A stretch of DNA of 64,000 nt. Origin: an uncultured Pirellulaceae bacterium (lineage in GTDB: Bacteria; Planctomycetota; Planctomycetia; Pirellulales; Pirellulaceae). The position numbers and the translations under genes are program-made. This document shows, piece after piece, positions 56,113 to 64,000 of the stretch. The notes under the pieces were generated by a model that was not told the DNA's origin, did no database searches, and was given only the letters and a program-made list of their open reading frames with translations. Within the stretch, counting starts at the first letter, position 1; every line of letters begins with the position of its first letter. The DNA lies in the NCBI GenBank assembly GCA_938084685.1, contig CALKGE010000005.1, positions 186,001 to 250,000 of the forward strand, written 5' to 3'.

Positions 56113-57333
56113 ATGCAACGCCCCCTGCTACTGCTGCTGATCTCGTGCACGCTGCTATCCGGCTGTTCATCAGAACCGACGACGGATGAGTTGCTGGAAC
56201 AGGGACGAAGCGCGATCCGCGCGAAAGATTGGACGACCACTCGTAAAATCAAAGACCAGCTGGCTCAGCGGAAAGGTGCCGAAGTCGAAACGAAGTTTCT
56301 TGAAGCAAACCTTTACATGAACGTTCGCAATTTAGATGCGGTGATGGAACGCGTGGGAGAAATCGCCAGCGACCCGCGTATTCGGGAAGACTGTCTGATG
56401 CTGGCCGTCCATTGCTTCACCCAAATCAATGACCTACCGTCAGCCATGCGGACGCTGGAAGAACTGGTAGCACAATTCCCCGATAACGTGGAAGCACACC
56501 GCTTGCTGAGTGCCCATTACTATGATTTCGGAGCATTACAGCGCGTCATGCATCATTGTCAGCGAGTTTCAGAACTGGCCCCTGAAGATCCTCGCCCCGA
56601 TCGACTCATGGGGCTGGTCAGTAAAGATTTCGAAAAACATGAGCTGGCTATCACTCACTACCTGGAGTCACTGAAACGAGCCACAGGGGACCCAACTTTC
56701 AGTCAGGCCGATGAAGTCAGAATCGAGCTGGCCGAAGTCTATATTCGTATGCGCAGGTATCAGGAAGCGCAAAAACAACTCAAACAACTCTCGCCAGAGG
56801 CCACTCCCCGGCTGCAGGCCACCTCGTATGCCTATCAGGCCGAATGTGCCATGAATCAGGGTGCCCTTGATGAAGCGAAACGACTTGCCCAACTCAGTAT
56901 CCAGCAGGATTCTACTCTGCCTCGTGGCCACATGATGCTGGGAGAGGTGACACTGCAAACCGGTGATCCTCAAACAGCTCGGGATGCACTGCAAACTGCA
57001 GCTCGGCTGGAGCCCGGCAATGACCGGATTTACTTCCAGTTATCCAATGCGCTGAGACAATTAGATGAAACCGAAGCAGCAGACCAGGCCTTCGCAAAAC
57101 ATGAACAAATCAAAACGCTAAAGCTTAAATTCATTGAATTCAATGTGCGCTCTGCACAGGAACCCAACAATGCTGCGATTCGCGTTGAAACGGCAGCCAT
57201 TGCCGAACAGCTGCAGGACTGGGAAGCTGCTGGCAGCTGGTATCGAGCTGCACTAGGTATTGACCCGCAGAATGAGGATGCCATAGCTGGAATGCAGCGC
57301 GTCATCGCCATTCAGCAACAACCCCGACCCTGA
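56113..57333 (+). CDS. TPR lipoprotein
   Basis: 406 residues. A lipoprotein signal with lipobox LLSGC (about 15-19) is followed by about ten TPR-like helical pairs (for example EPGNDRIYFQLSNALRQLDETEAADQAFAKH near 300-335). It is likely anchored in the same membrane as the upstream CRTAC1 protein and may act as its assembly scaffold; that partnership is inferred from adjacency. Confidence 0.88.
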   Translation: MQRPLLLLLISCTLLSGCSSEPTTDELLEQGRSAIRAKDWTTTRKIKDQLAQRKGAEVETKFLEANLYMNVRNLDAVMERVGEIASDPRIREDCLMLAVHCFTQINDLPSAMRTLEELVAQFPDNVEAHRLLSAHYYDFGALQRVMHHCQRVSELAPEDPRPDRLMGLVSKDFEKHELAITHYLESLKRATGDPTFSQADEVRIELAEVYIRMRRYQEAQKQLKQLSPEATPRLQATSYAYQAECAMNQGALDEAKRLAQLSIQQDSTLPRGHMMLGEVTLQTGDPQTARDALQTAARLEPGNDRIYFQLSNALRQLDETEAADQAFAKHEQIKTLKLKFIEFNVRSAQEPNNAAIRVETAAIAEQLQDWEAAGSWYRAALGIDPQNEDAIAGMQRVIAIQQQPRP

Positions 57334-57501
57334 CAGCGACAGCGGCCACCAACCCATGGATTCGCCCGCTAATTCAGCGGATTCCAATCTTTGCCAGCTG
57401 AATTCTTATAGTCACCGACGTCCTGTTTTTGGTAACCTTTCTCTGATTGCTCCCCTGCTCCTCAGGGGTCAGGATAGTCTCCGTCCCAAGCTGAGTTCCT
57501 T

Positions 57502-57942
57502 ATGCGAGTCGTATTACAACGCGTTAGCCATGCCAGTGTATCTGTCGCCCGCGAGGTTGTCGGCCAGATTGACCTCGGCCTGCTCGCATTCGTCGGTATC
57601 GGCCCCGACGATTCATCCAAAGAAGTTATTCAGATGTGCGACAAAATTGCAGGTCTGAGAATTTTCGAGGATGATATGGGTAAGATGAATCTCAGCCTGC
57701 AGGACGTTCAGGGAGAAATCCTGATTGTCAGTCAATTCACGCTATGGGGAGATTGTCGCAAAGGTCGCCGCCCCAGTTTTACTGATGCTGCGCCTCCGGA
57801 AATTGCTGAACCACTTTACGAACAGTTCGTAACTGAAATGGCGATGCGCGGAGTCCGAGTTGCGACCGGAACGTTCGGTGCCGAGATGCAGGTTACGATC
57901 GTCAATGAAGGACCTGTCACGATGCTTCTGGAATCCTGGTAG
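57502..57942 (+). CDS. dtd: D-aminoacyl-tRNA deacylase
   Basis: 146 residues, normal length. It removes D-amino acids, and mischarged Gly, from tRNA. Key motifs are SQFTLWGD and the C-terminal NEGPVTMLLES, carrying the Gly-cisPro chirality-sensing pair. It is followed 11 bases later by the CvpA-like gene. Confidence 0.96.
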   Translation: MRVVLQRVSHASVSVAREVVGQIDLGLLAFVGIGPDDSSKEVIQMCDKIAGLRIFEDDMGKMNLSLQDVQGEILIVSQFTLWGDCRKGRRPSFTDAAPPEIAEPLYEQFVTEMAMRGVRVATGTFGAEMQVTIVNEGPVTMLLESW

Positions 57943-57953
57943 AGGTCGTACCA

Positions 57954-58553
57954 ATGCAGACATTTGATATCGTCATGGCGGCAGTTATGGGAGGCTCGAT
58001 TTTAATCGGCTTCTGGAAAGGCATGGTCTGGCAGATCGCCATGGTTGGTTCGATCGTTGTCAGTTTTCTGGTAGCCCAGGAATTCCATCAGGGGCTGGCG
58101 CAGGCAATCAGTGATATTGGAGAGCCCTGGAACACTTACCTGGCGATGGGAGCCATCTATATTCTCGTCTCCCTTGCTATCTGGTGCGTTCACGGTTACC
58201 TGCAAAAACAACTCGAAAAACACAACATGAAAACATTTGATCATCAGACCGGAGGATTGATGGGAATCGTCAATGGTGCCCTGCTCTGCTCCGCACTGAC
58301 AGTCACCATGGTCGCCTTCACAGGCGATGAAACTCATGCCCGGATTGCTGAGTCCAAATCAGGAGTTTATGTCAACAGAATAGTCCAGGCGATACGCGAT
58401 GTGCTGCCACCCGATATTGCCGAGCCGGTGAACAAACATTTCGATGCACTCACCTCGATCGTCGAACGAAAAGCAACCGAACAGCAGATAGATAACGCCA
58501 TCGACGAGGCTGTCGATGAAATCAAAAACGAGATCGAAGAAGCACTGAATTAA
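57954..58553 (+). CDS. CvpA-family membrane protein
   Basis: 199 residues with four transmembrane helices in the first 130 residues (DIVMAAVMGGSILIGFWKGMVWQ and GGLMGIVNGALLCSALTVTMVAF are the conserved first and last) and a charged helical C-terminal tail. It resembles CvpA/colicin V production family proteins, some of which have envelope-integrity roles. It ends overlapping the convergent membrane-protein gene by four bases. Confidence 0.85.
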   Translation: MQTFDIVMAAVMGGSILIGFWKGMVWQIAMVGSIVVSFLVAQEFHQGLAQAISDIGEPWNTYLAMGAIYILVSLAIWCVHGYLQKQLEKHNMKTFDHQTGGLMGIVNGALLCSALTVTMVAFTGDETHARIAESKSGVYVNRIVQAIRDVLPPDIAEPVNKHFDALTSIVERKATEQQIDNAIDEAVDEIKNEIEEALN

Positions 58554-59203
58554 ACTTCCGCTCTGCCAAGTTCCTGCTTGCGTTTCTCTGTTGCCTCGAC
58601 AATATCCTGGATCACATCGTAGTGAGCACCAATTTTGCCGACCTGCTGCAGGTAAGAAAAGATGAGAAACATGGTGCCCAGAATCGCTAGCATGAAGTGA
58701 ATACTGACCCAGTCTGCGCTGGAGCTGATTTCTGTTGCGGGATCAGAAGCACCACCAAATGCCACGATCAGAATAATGGTCAAGACGCCCACGAGCGACC
58801 ATCCAAAGGTGCTCCTTTTCAAGCTTAGGCTCCTGTCGACAAAAACAGAATCCAGGCTATAGGCATCTACAACCTCTTTACACCACTTGGTCGTACCGAT
58901 GAAGTACGTCACGCTAATCGCATTGACCAGAATACAAATAATCGCCGTGAGCACGCCCAGCAAAAAGTGAAGACCATGCCGCTTCTTGGTTGGTTCATGC
59001 CTGTCCGCAGCCGCAATCAACTCAGCCTCGGCCGCCTCAATCGCTGCGCTGTCCTGCTGGAATCTGGCAGCCGCCAACGCATCACTCGCCCGCCTCACCG
59101 CCGCAGCATCACTATTCAGATCGCCTACCCACAGGCCAACACCAAAATTGGAAATCAGAAGAAGAGTGGCGAAACAAGCCAATGCAAAGTAAATGCGTGC
59201 CAC
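58550..59203 (-). CDS. four-helix membrane protein of unknown function
   Basis: 217 residues with predicted transmembrane helices at about 5-27, 80-104, 131-150 and 166-186. An alanine-rich helical segment lies between helices 1 and 2 (about 32-70), and the C-terminal tail is charged. No family motif is recognised. The stop codon shares bases with that of the convergent CvpA-like gene. Confidence 0.75.
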   Translation of the reverse strand: MARIYFALACFATLLLISNFGVGLWVGDLNSDAAAVRRASDALAAARFQQDSAAIEAAEAELIAAADRHEPTKKRHGLHFLLGVLTAIICILVNAISVTYFIGTTKWCKEVVDAYSLDSVFVDRSLSLKRSTFGWSLVGVLTIILIVAFGGASDPATEISSSADWVSIHFMLAILGTMFLIFSYLQQVGKIGAHYDVIQDIVEATEKRKQELGRAEV

Positions 59204-59308
59204 ACCAATACGCCTTTCATGGAACCGTGATCACTGTTTCCCTCAGTCTAAGCGGATGCGGCAACACTGATAAGTACCTGCAAACTGCCACTGCCAGTTT
59301 CTGGCGCA

Positions 59309-60331
59309 TTATTCGGAAATGTACTTGTCCAGAAACGCCTGAGTACGATCAACGATCACCTGCTCACCACGCTGATAATCAAACTGAGCGGCATTCATAT
59401 CCACCAAACGGGTCATATCGTAGAGTTGCAGCGAAACCATCGGCTGTGCAGTTTTGTCAGAAAGGAGTCGTAGATACTGAATCTCTCTCGGTATCGACTT
59501 AAACTCTTTATCCCGGCTCAGGACAAGTTTCACTGCATCAGGTAAATGTGCTGGAAACTTGGGTCCGTCATTAAACTCCTCAATGAGCCGCTGCCTGATA
59601 TCGTTCTTCCAGGTTCCGACCAATACCCAGACCGGTACGTCTTCATAAACAGCCTTTTGGGCAGAGGTGAAATTAAAACAGGCATCAATGGATGCCAGTA
59701 ACCGGGGAAAACCTCCCATCGCGATATTGGCTCCCCAGTCAGTTGCCAATCTTCCTACTCCATTTCCCGCTCCACCATTTCGTTCATACTCTGCCAGTGC
59801 ATCCCGAACGTAACGAACATCAATACGGCTGAGTGTCGTTTCTTCAGTCAGGTTTTCACGCGTCCAGAGGTGACGACCATCGCACACCTGAATCACACTC
59901 GATGTCTTATCTCCAACCTGGGTCTTTAATTCAAATCGGAGACGCTTGATCGTCCCGTTTCCGAATTGCCTGTAATGCCCTGTCCCGACGAACTGCTGGT
60001 TAAACATGTTGATCTTATGCCGCAAGGAAGCCTGAAAGCGGAACTCAGAATTCATCCGGGCGATGGCTCGTTGGAGGATAACATCCGGATCAGTCAGTAA
60101 TTCGTCATCCGCCACCGCACTGGCGACTGGACGTTCAGCCGTCGCTGCTGCCGAATCCTCGCTCGCATCGATCGGATTCTCAATTTTTACCAAAGAAATC
60201 TTTTCCGAGTTTGAAGATGACTGAGCATTCAAACTGGAGAAGATAGGGTCGTTGAGGTAACCGTTTTTACCTCCAAACAGCACCAGCAGCAGAAAAACCA
60301 GGCATGTAAGTATAGGTAATTTGTACTTCAT
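59309..60331 (-). CDS. membrane-anchored periplasmic protein, LolA-like in outline
   Basis: 340 residues. An N-terminal hydrophobic segment (about 4-20) acts as an uncleaved anchor or signal, then a disordered linker (to about 85), then a mixed beta domain: SEFRFQASLRHKINMF, VGTGHYRQFGNGTIKRLRFEL, VIQVCDGRHLWTREN. Repeated beta strands describing a lipid-binding half barrel and a VCDGRHLW turn are reminiscent of LolA/LppX-type proteins, but this is a visual resemblance only. It diverges from the lipoprotein at 60604. Confidence 0.7.
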   Translation of the reverse strand: MKYKLPILTCLVFLLLVLFGGKNGYLNDPIFSSLNAQSSSNSEKISLVKIENPIDASEDSAAATAERPVASAVADDELLTDPDVILQRAIARMNSEFRFQASLRHKINMFNQQFVGTGHYRQFGNGTIKRLRFELKTQVGDKTSSVIQVCDGRHLWTRENLTEETTLSRIDVRYVRDALAEYERNGGAGNGVGRLATDWGANIAMGGFPRLLASIDACFNFTSAQKAVYEDVPVWVLVGTWKNDIRQRLIEEFNDGPKFPAHLPDAVKLVLSRDKEFKSIPREIQYLRLLSDKTAQPMVSLQLYDMTRLVDMNAAQFDYQRGEQVIVDRTQAFLDKYISE

Positions 60332-60603
60332 AGTCCGGTTGTGCCGATTTTATCAAAGATTCGTGCTGTAACGTGCCGATTACTGCCCACATGGAACCAT
60401 TGTTTCCTTGCGCCACGATCGGTGCCTCCTTTGGAGAAGACGCATTTTAGATGTTTCTTCATTCAGGGGTAAAGCTCAATCGAATTCGATCTGAGCCGAC
60501 CAGAGAAACTTTTCAGCTCCGTATGAGCTGTAATTACATACGTCAAAACTCAATAGCTAATTCCAAAAACCGTTGTGCAAGTAACACTGCCATGGGGGAA
60601 AAA

Positions 60604-61659
60604 ATGAAGACTTTTTCAAAACTATGGGCTGTAGTCGCAATCGCAGCTCTCATGACAACTGGTTGTCAAACATTTGAGCAACACAATCTGCCACCGGCAG
60701 ATCAACTGCTCCATCCCGGACCTGGAGTGGATGGCCCTGGACCGGGAGTCCTGATGCCTCAGGCTCCGATGATGCAACCTGCTGCGGCCGCGGCATCACC
60801 TGCCCTTTCCATTCAGGTCATTTTCAATCGCCCTACGGGAATGCAGATTGGCATCGATACCACTCGTAACGGCAGCTATGAAGGTCAAGTTCTGGTCACT
60901 CCGGCCCGTCACGACTTCATGGTAGGCACCAACGGTGATCTGGTTCGTTTGAAACTGAGTAATATCGAAGGGCACGAAGCTATTGAGTTATTCCCCACGA
61001 TCGAAATTGCTCCTGTGAATCCACGTACTGCGGCTTACCTGGATCACAATGCAATTCCTGTGCAGTTTACCAACGAAGACTTCGACCAGATTGCCACCGG
61101 CAACTACGTCACCAAGGTCATCTATCTTCCAGATCCAGAATTCCAGGATCTGGCACTTGCTAACGTAGAAACACTTGTCAGTACTCGTCTTGATCCAGGT
61201 GATGACCCAATCGTCGAAGCGGATCGACGAGGAAGTATCATGGCGATCCTGCGAGTTGGTAATAAGATGAAATCGGTGAACCCCGGAGGAGCAGCCCCTG
61301 CGGCCTTTATGCAAGGTGGCCAAGCTATGGGGCTCCCGATGAGGATGGGGCCAAATTATGTCTCCGGACTATCAGCACCTGTCTGGGGAAGTCCCATGAC
61401 TGCCACCAACATCGGTGTTCCCGGACCTCCTCACCTTCCATTGGGAGGTCCTGCAGGAATGCAATCCTACACCATGCATAACCACACCAAAGTGAGTATG
61501 CCAGAACCGGTTCAACACTTTAACGTTCACATGCGACAAACACCTGGCTACAGTTATCCAAAACCTGTAGACACCGTGCGAATCCGCGAACACAACTACG
61601 CTCCGGCCGCGCAAAACCGCCAGCCGTTGCCAGTTCGTAATCAGATCGTACCTCAATAG
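60604..61659 (+). CDS. lipoprotein, first of a paralogous pair
   Basis: About 351 residues from ATG 60604 with GGGGG upstream. A lipoprotein signal with a TTGC lipobox (about 18-22) is followed by a Pro/Gly/Met-rich linker, then a conserved domain (about 75-215) with VRLKLSNIEGHEAIELFPTI, TNEDFDQIATGNYVTKVIYL and MAILRVGNKMK. The same domain recurs in the next gene. The C-terminal third is low-complexity, rich in Pro, Gly, Met and His. The longer frame from 60451 is not credible as coding. The function is unknown. Confidence 0.8.
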   Translation: MKTFSKLWAVVAIAALMTTGCQTFEQHNLPPADQLLHPGPGVDGPGPGVLMPQAPMMQPAAAAASPALSIQVIFNRPTGMQIGIDTTRNGSYEGQVLVTPARHDFMVGTNGDLVRLKLSNIEGHEAIELFPTIEIAPVNPRTAAYLDHNAIPVQFTNEDFDQIATGNYVTKVIYLPDPEFQDLALANVETLVSTRLDPGDDPIVEADRRGSIMAILRVGNKMKSVNPGGAAPAAFMQGGQAMGLPMRMGPNYVSGLSAPVWGSPMTATNIGVPGPPHLPLGGPAGMQSYTMHNHTKVSMPEPVQHFNVHMRQTPGYSYPKPVDTVRIREHNYAPAAQNRQPLPVRNQIVPQ

Positions 61660-61791
61660 TTTTCTGACACGAACACAGAACAATCAGGCAATGCCCACTG
61701 GTGACCCGATTTACCAGTGGGCGTTCCCTGCATAACTGATCCGCCCGATGACATCGAGGCGATAGACCACCGATTTTTTCAACCACGATCG

Positions 61792-62565
61792 ATGAACTCC
61801 TCCCTTCAAAAACTGACGATCGCGATCATGGCCATTACGGTCCTGACAACGGTACATTCGCTGCAGGCTCAACAGTTCCGTCCGGCCCCTGGCGTCCATT
61901 ACCCCAATCATGGTTTGATGGCTCCCGGACAGGCAGGTTCTCAGATGCTGTTGCGAGGCGGCCCCATACCTGGTTATTTCCAACCGGCTCAGATTCGCTG
62001 TCCGCAAGGAGGAAAAGTCGCCATCGCGTCCGCAGGAAAGTTTGCCGCCGGCGCACCTTCGGTACTCAACGTTGGCCTGCTCATCGGAACACCATACCGT
62101 TTTAAAATTACTGAAATACCTGGCCTGCCCGGAGTCGAAATCTTTCCTACCGTGGAATTGCTGGATCGACTTTATCCACCAGCCGGACTCGCAACCAGAT
62201 TTCCGATCCCCATTCATCTGACAGCTCAGGAATTACGAATGGCCGCCGAAGGCCTGTTCGTTACCCGAGTGATCTATCTGGAGGATCCGACGAATCCTGT
62301 GGTAATTCAGGATCAGGAAAATCGCCAGCGGTTCTTTGATGTCCGCTTTAACGAAGATCCATTACGTGTTGCTGATCAGCTGGGACGGCCGATGGCTATT
62401 CTTCGAATAGGCTCCAAACAACCTCGCATGGATCGCCAAACCGGCAGATTCATGTTCTCGTCTCCGCCGTTTCGTACCATCGCTCCACAGCAACCATCGA
62501 ACATTTCCCGGGAAAGGCTGGAACAAGCCATTATCAGTACTCCTTCCATTGGACGCTTGAGATAG
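61792..62565 (+). CDS. secreted protein paralogous to the preceding lipoprotein
   Basis: About 257 residues from ATG 61792. A signal peptide (about 1-27, ending SLQAQQ) is followed by a domain matching its neighbour (FKITEIPGLPGVEIFPTVEL, LTAQELRMAAEGLFVTRVIYLEDP, MAILRIGSK). Unlike the neighbour, it lacks a lipobox cysteine. It ends 20 bases before the DUF11 lipoprotein, so the three genes may form one transcript. Confidence 0.8.
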   Translation: MNSSLQKLTIAIMAITVLTTVHSLQAQQFRPAPGVHYPNHGLMAPGQAGSQMLLRGGPIPGYFQPAQIRCPQGGKVAIASAGKFAAGAPSVLNVGLLIGTPYRFKITEIPGLPGVEIFPTVELLDRLYPPAGLATRFPIPIHLTAQELRMAAEGLFVTRVIYLEDPTNPVVIQDQENRQRFFDVRFNEDPLRVADQLGRPMAILRIGSKQPRMDRQTGRFMFSSPPFRTIAPQQPSNISRERLEQAIISTPSIGRLR

Positions 62566-62585
62566 ACGAAATGCTGAGAGCATCG

Positions 62586-63767
62586 ATGAAAAAATTCTGT
62601 TTAACACTGGTCGCCATGAGTGGTATTCTGGCCAGCATGACAGCCTGTACGTCTCCCGGCTTGCAAACGACCGGTCAGCCTCATCCGGCACATCTCTCGA
62701 TCAGTGACGGACAACCTGGTTCAGTGCAACCTGTAAATCACGTTGGGACCGCCGCACAGCAAGGCCCTGCAGCGTTACCCCCTCAAGCCTACACCGGCCC
62801 CAATGCAGGACTCCCCTACCCTGCCCAATGGACTCCACCAGGTATCCACGGTCCTTTTCCTGAAGACGAGTATGTCTACCAGGGTGGTGATGGCTACCAA
62901 CTGACCAACGTCGCTCAGGACTTCTCCATCGACAATCTGGACGAAGAAGACACGATCGCGCATTTCCATACGCTCGACGGTGACATCGAAATTGAACGCA
63001 CCAATCGCGTCCCCATCTATGCTCCCAGATTTGCCTCCACGCGTCGTATTGATGGCCTGAGTCAATACCGGCATCAGGATCACGTTCACGCTGTGGACAG
63101 TCCTTTAGCATTGGACACGTCGAAAAACGACACAAGTCAACAACAGGTTAAGCAGCAAGTTTCAACGCAGCGAAATATCGGCACCAGGTCAACGGCCCTG
63201 TACAAAGAAAACCAAAAGCTACGTGACATGGCCCATCAAGTGGCCAGTGCCGAAGACAGTCAGATGGTCAAACCGCAGGTCGGGGATCTGTTGAATACCA
63301 AAGTCAACATTCAGAACTCCCAAGAAGCTCAACTTAGCATTCGACAACAGACAGCACTCGCGCAAACCGACGAGGAAACTGTGAAAGAATATGCTTATGA
63401 CTTATTGCCTTACAGGATGCTGGGGAACAATAAAGTCCAGACAAATCATCATTACGAAATTGCTGAGGGTAACAGTCGACTTGATATCAGGAAAGTGGCA
63501 TCCCGGCAGGACGCACTTCCCGGTGAATTACTTGAATTCACCATTACGTTCAAAAATACCGGGGACAGGGCAATTGGTAACGTCACAATTGTCGATCATC
63601 TGAGTCGACGGCTGGCCTATGTCGATGACAGCCAGAACTGCACAGTCGAGTCTGACTTCTTTGTGAATCCTACCGGTAAAGATAGCGCCATTCTTCGCTG
63701 GGAGATTGTCGACCCGCTGGAAGTAGGGGAATCTGCAGCAATCACTTTCAAATGCCGCGTTCGCTAA
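62586..63767 (+). CDS. lipoprotein with C-terminal DUF11 repeat domain
   Basis: About 393 residues from ATG 62586. A lipoprotein signal with lipobox ASMTAC (about 16-21) is followed by a Pro/Gln-rich linker, a central region of low conservation, and a C-terminal DUF11-type beta domain (about 300-393): LPGELLEFTITFKNTGDRAIGNVTIVDHL to AAITFKCRVR. DUF11 domains occur in bacterial surface proteins, including chlamydial OmcB. It probably serves as a cell-envelope structural protein with the two genes upstream. Confidence 0.85.
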   Translation: MKKFCLTLVAMSGILASMTACTSPGLQTTGQPHPAHLSISDGQPGSVQPVNHVGTAAQQGPAALPPQAYTGPNAGLPYPAQWTPPGIHGPFPEDEYVYQGGDGYQLTNVAQDFSIDNLDEEDTIAHFHTLDGDIEIERTNRVPIYAPRFASTRRIDGLSQYRHQDHVHAVDSPLALDTSKNDTSQQQVKQQVSTQRNIGTRSTALYKENQKLRDMAHQVASAEDSQMVKPQVGDLLNTKVNIQNSQEAQLSIRQQTALAQTDEETVKEYAYDLLPYRMLGNNKVQTNHHYEIAEGNSRLDIRKVASRQDALPGELLEFTITFKNTGDRAIGNVTIVDHLSRRLAYVDDSQNCTVESDFFVNPTGKDSAILRWEIVDPLEVGESAAITFKCRVR

Positions 63768-63771
63768 TGAC

Positions 63772-64000
63772 TCAATCTTCCTGTTGTTTCCTGGTATGGA
63801 ACCGGAAGGCATCCTCAGGCCACTGCTGAATTTCAGCCGTCCTACGAGTGAACGGAAATGCCTCTTCTGAGGACCGACTGACAATCGTACGTTGCCGGCT
63901 GGCAGCTGCTGCAAGTATCTGATCGATCGTGAAGAACCGACTTACGTTCAGCAGTGGTACCGACTCCAGATCGGACCCAGCCAACTCGGACAGACCAATC
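63772..64000 (-). CDS. 3' end of an unrecognised gene, cut by the window edge
   Basis: An open minus-strand frame enters at the right edge and ends at 63772, five bases from the convergent DUF11 gene stop. The visible 75 residues include VPLLNVSRFFTIDQILAAAASRQRT and end in a basic/polar tail (FHTRKQQED). No family is recognised. The convergent placement and lack of any plus-strand gene here make it a credible partial gene. Confidence 0.55.
   Translation of the reverse strand, partial: IGLSELAGSDLESVPLLNVSRFFTIDQILAAAASRQRTIVSRSSEEAFPFTRRTAEIQQWPEDAFRFHTRKQQED

Noticed and set aside
58990..59502. Plus-strand ORF opposite the four-helix membrane protein
   Set aside because: It covers the 5' end of one minus-strand gene and the 3' end of another, and has low-complexity composition without homology features.

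Overview
The window looks like chromosomal DNA of a planctomycete, probably order Planctomycetales. The strongest pointers are two tandem DUF1559 prepilin-like genes with the H-X9-DG signature, a TIGR03000-type secreted protein, a CRTAC1 (FG-GAP/ASPIC) lipoprotein paired with a TPR lipoprotein, many large secreted TPR proteins, and a moderate G+C content. Genus cannot be fixed from sequence reading alone. I see no rRNA or tRNA gene, IS element, phage or CRISPR array.

Layout. 1-8.2 kb: two minus-strand secreted TPR proteins, divergent from two paralogous membrane proteins that share a beta-rich domain resembling an OB fold. 8.3-9.3 kb: malate dehydrogenase with a clear terminator. 9.3-10.0 kb: five tandem 11-bp repeats followed by a histidine-kinase ATPase domain that has lost its phosphoacceptor part. 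10.0-22.5 kb: a long co-directional flagellar/type III export locus, fliF-fliG-fliN-fliO-fliP-fliQ-fliR-flhB-(sulfotransferase)-flhA-flhF-sigma-28. The export gate (FlhA, FliP, FliQ, FliR) is well conserved. FlhB lacks the NPTH autocleavage motif, FliG lacks most of the torque-related charged residues, and FlhF has an altered G3 motif. No FliM, FliH, FliI, rod, hook or filament gene lies in the window. The anti-sigma factor FlgM is encoded separately at 33.7 kb with its own candidate promoter and terminator.

22.8-25.2 kb: tandem DUF1559 proteins, each with its own terminator. 25.5-30.8 kb: ROK sugar kinase, Ppx/GppA phosphatase, polyphosphate kinase 1 and a SixA-like phosphatase, a polyphosphate/phosphate metabolism cluster. 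30.9-38.7 kb: a secreted alpha/beta hydrolase, a 61-residue small protein, flgM, a Fur-family regulator, and a minus-strand group of HD phosphohydrolase, KdgK-like kinase and adenylosuccinate lyase. 39.2-48.5 kb: mostly secreted or membrane proteins, including a protein fusing a helical repeat region to an esterase, an HpaI-type aldolase, an exported isoaspartyl methyltransferase-like protein and the TIGR03000 protein. 48.6-53.9 kb: housekeeping and signalling genes (asd, truA, a GT4 glycosyltransferase, an atypical Ser/Thr kinase, accA). 54.2-58.6 kb: CRTAC1 lipoprotein, TPR lipoprotein, dtd and a CvpA-like protein. 58.5-64 kb: uncharacterised envelope proteins ending in a DUF11-type lipoprotein and the 3' end of an unrecognised minus-strand gene.

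The item most worth pursuing is the divergent flagellar locus: an intact export gate combined with a rotor protein and an export switch that have lost residues considered essential in model systems, an embedded sulfotransferase, and a split FliA/FlgM pair.
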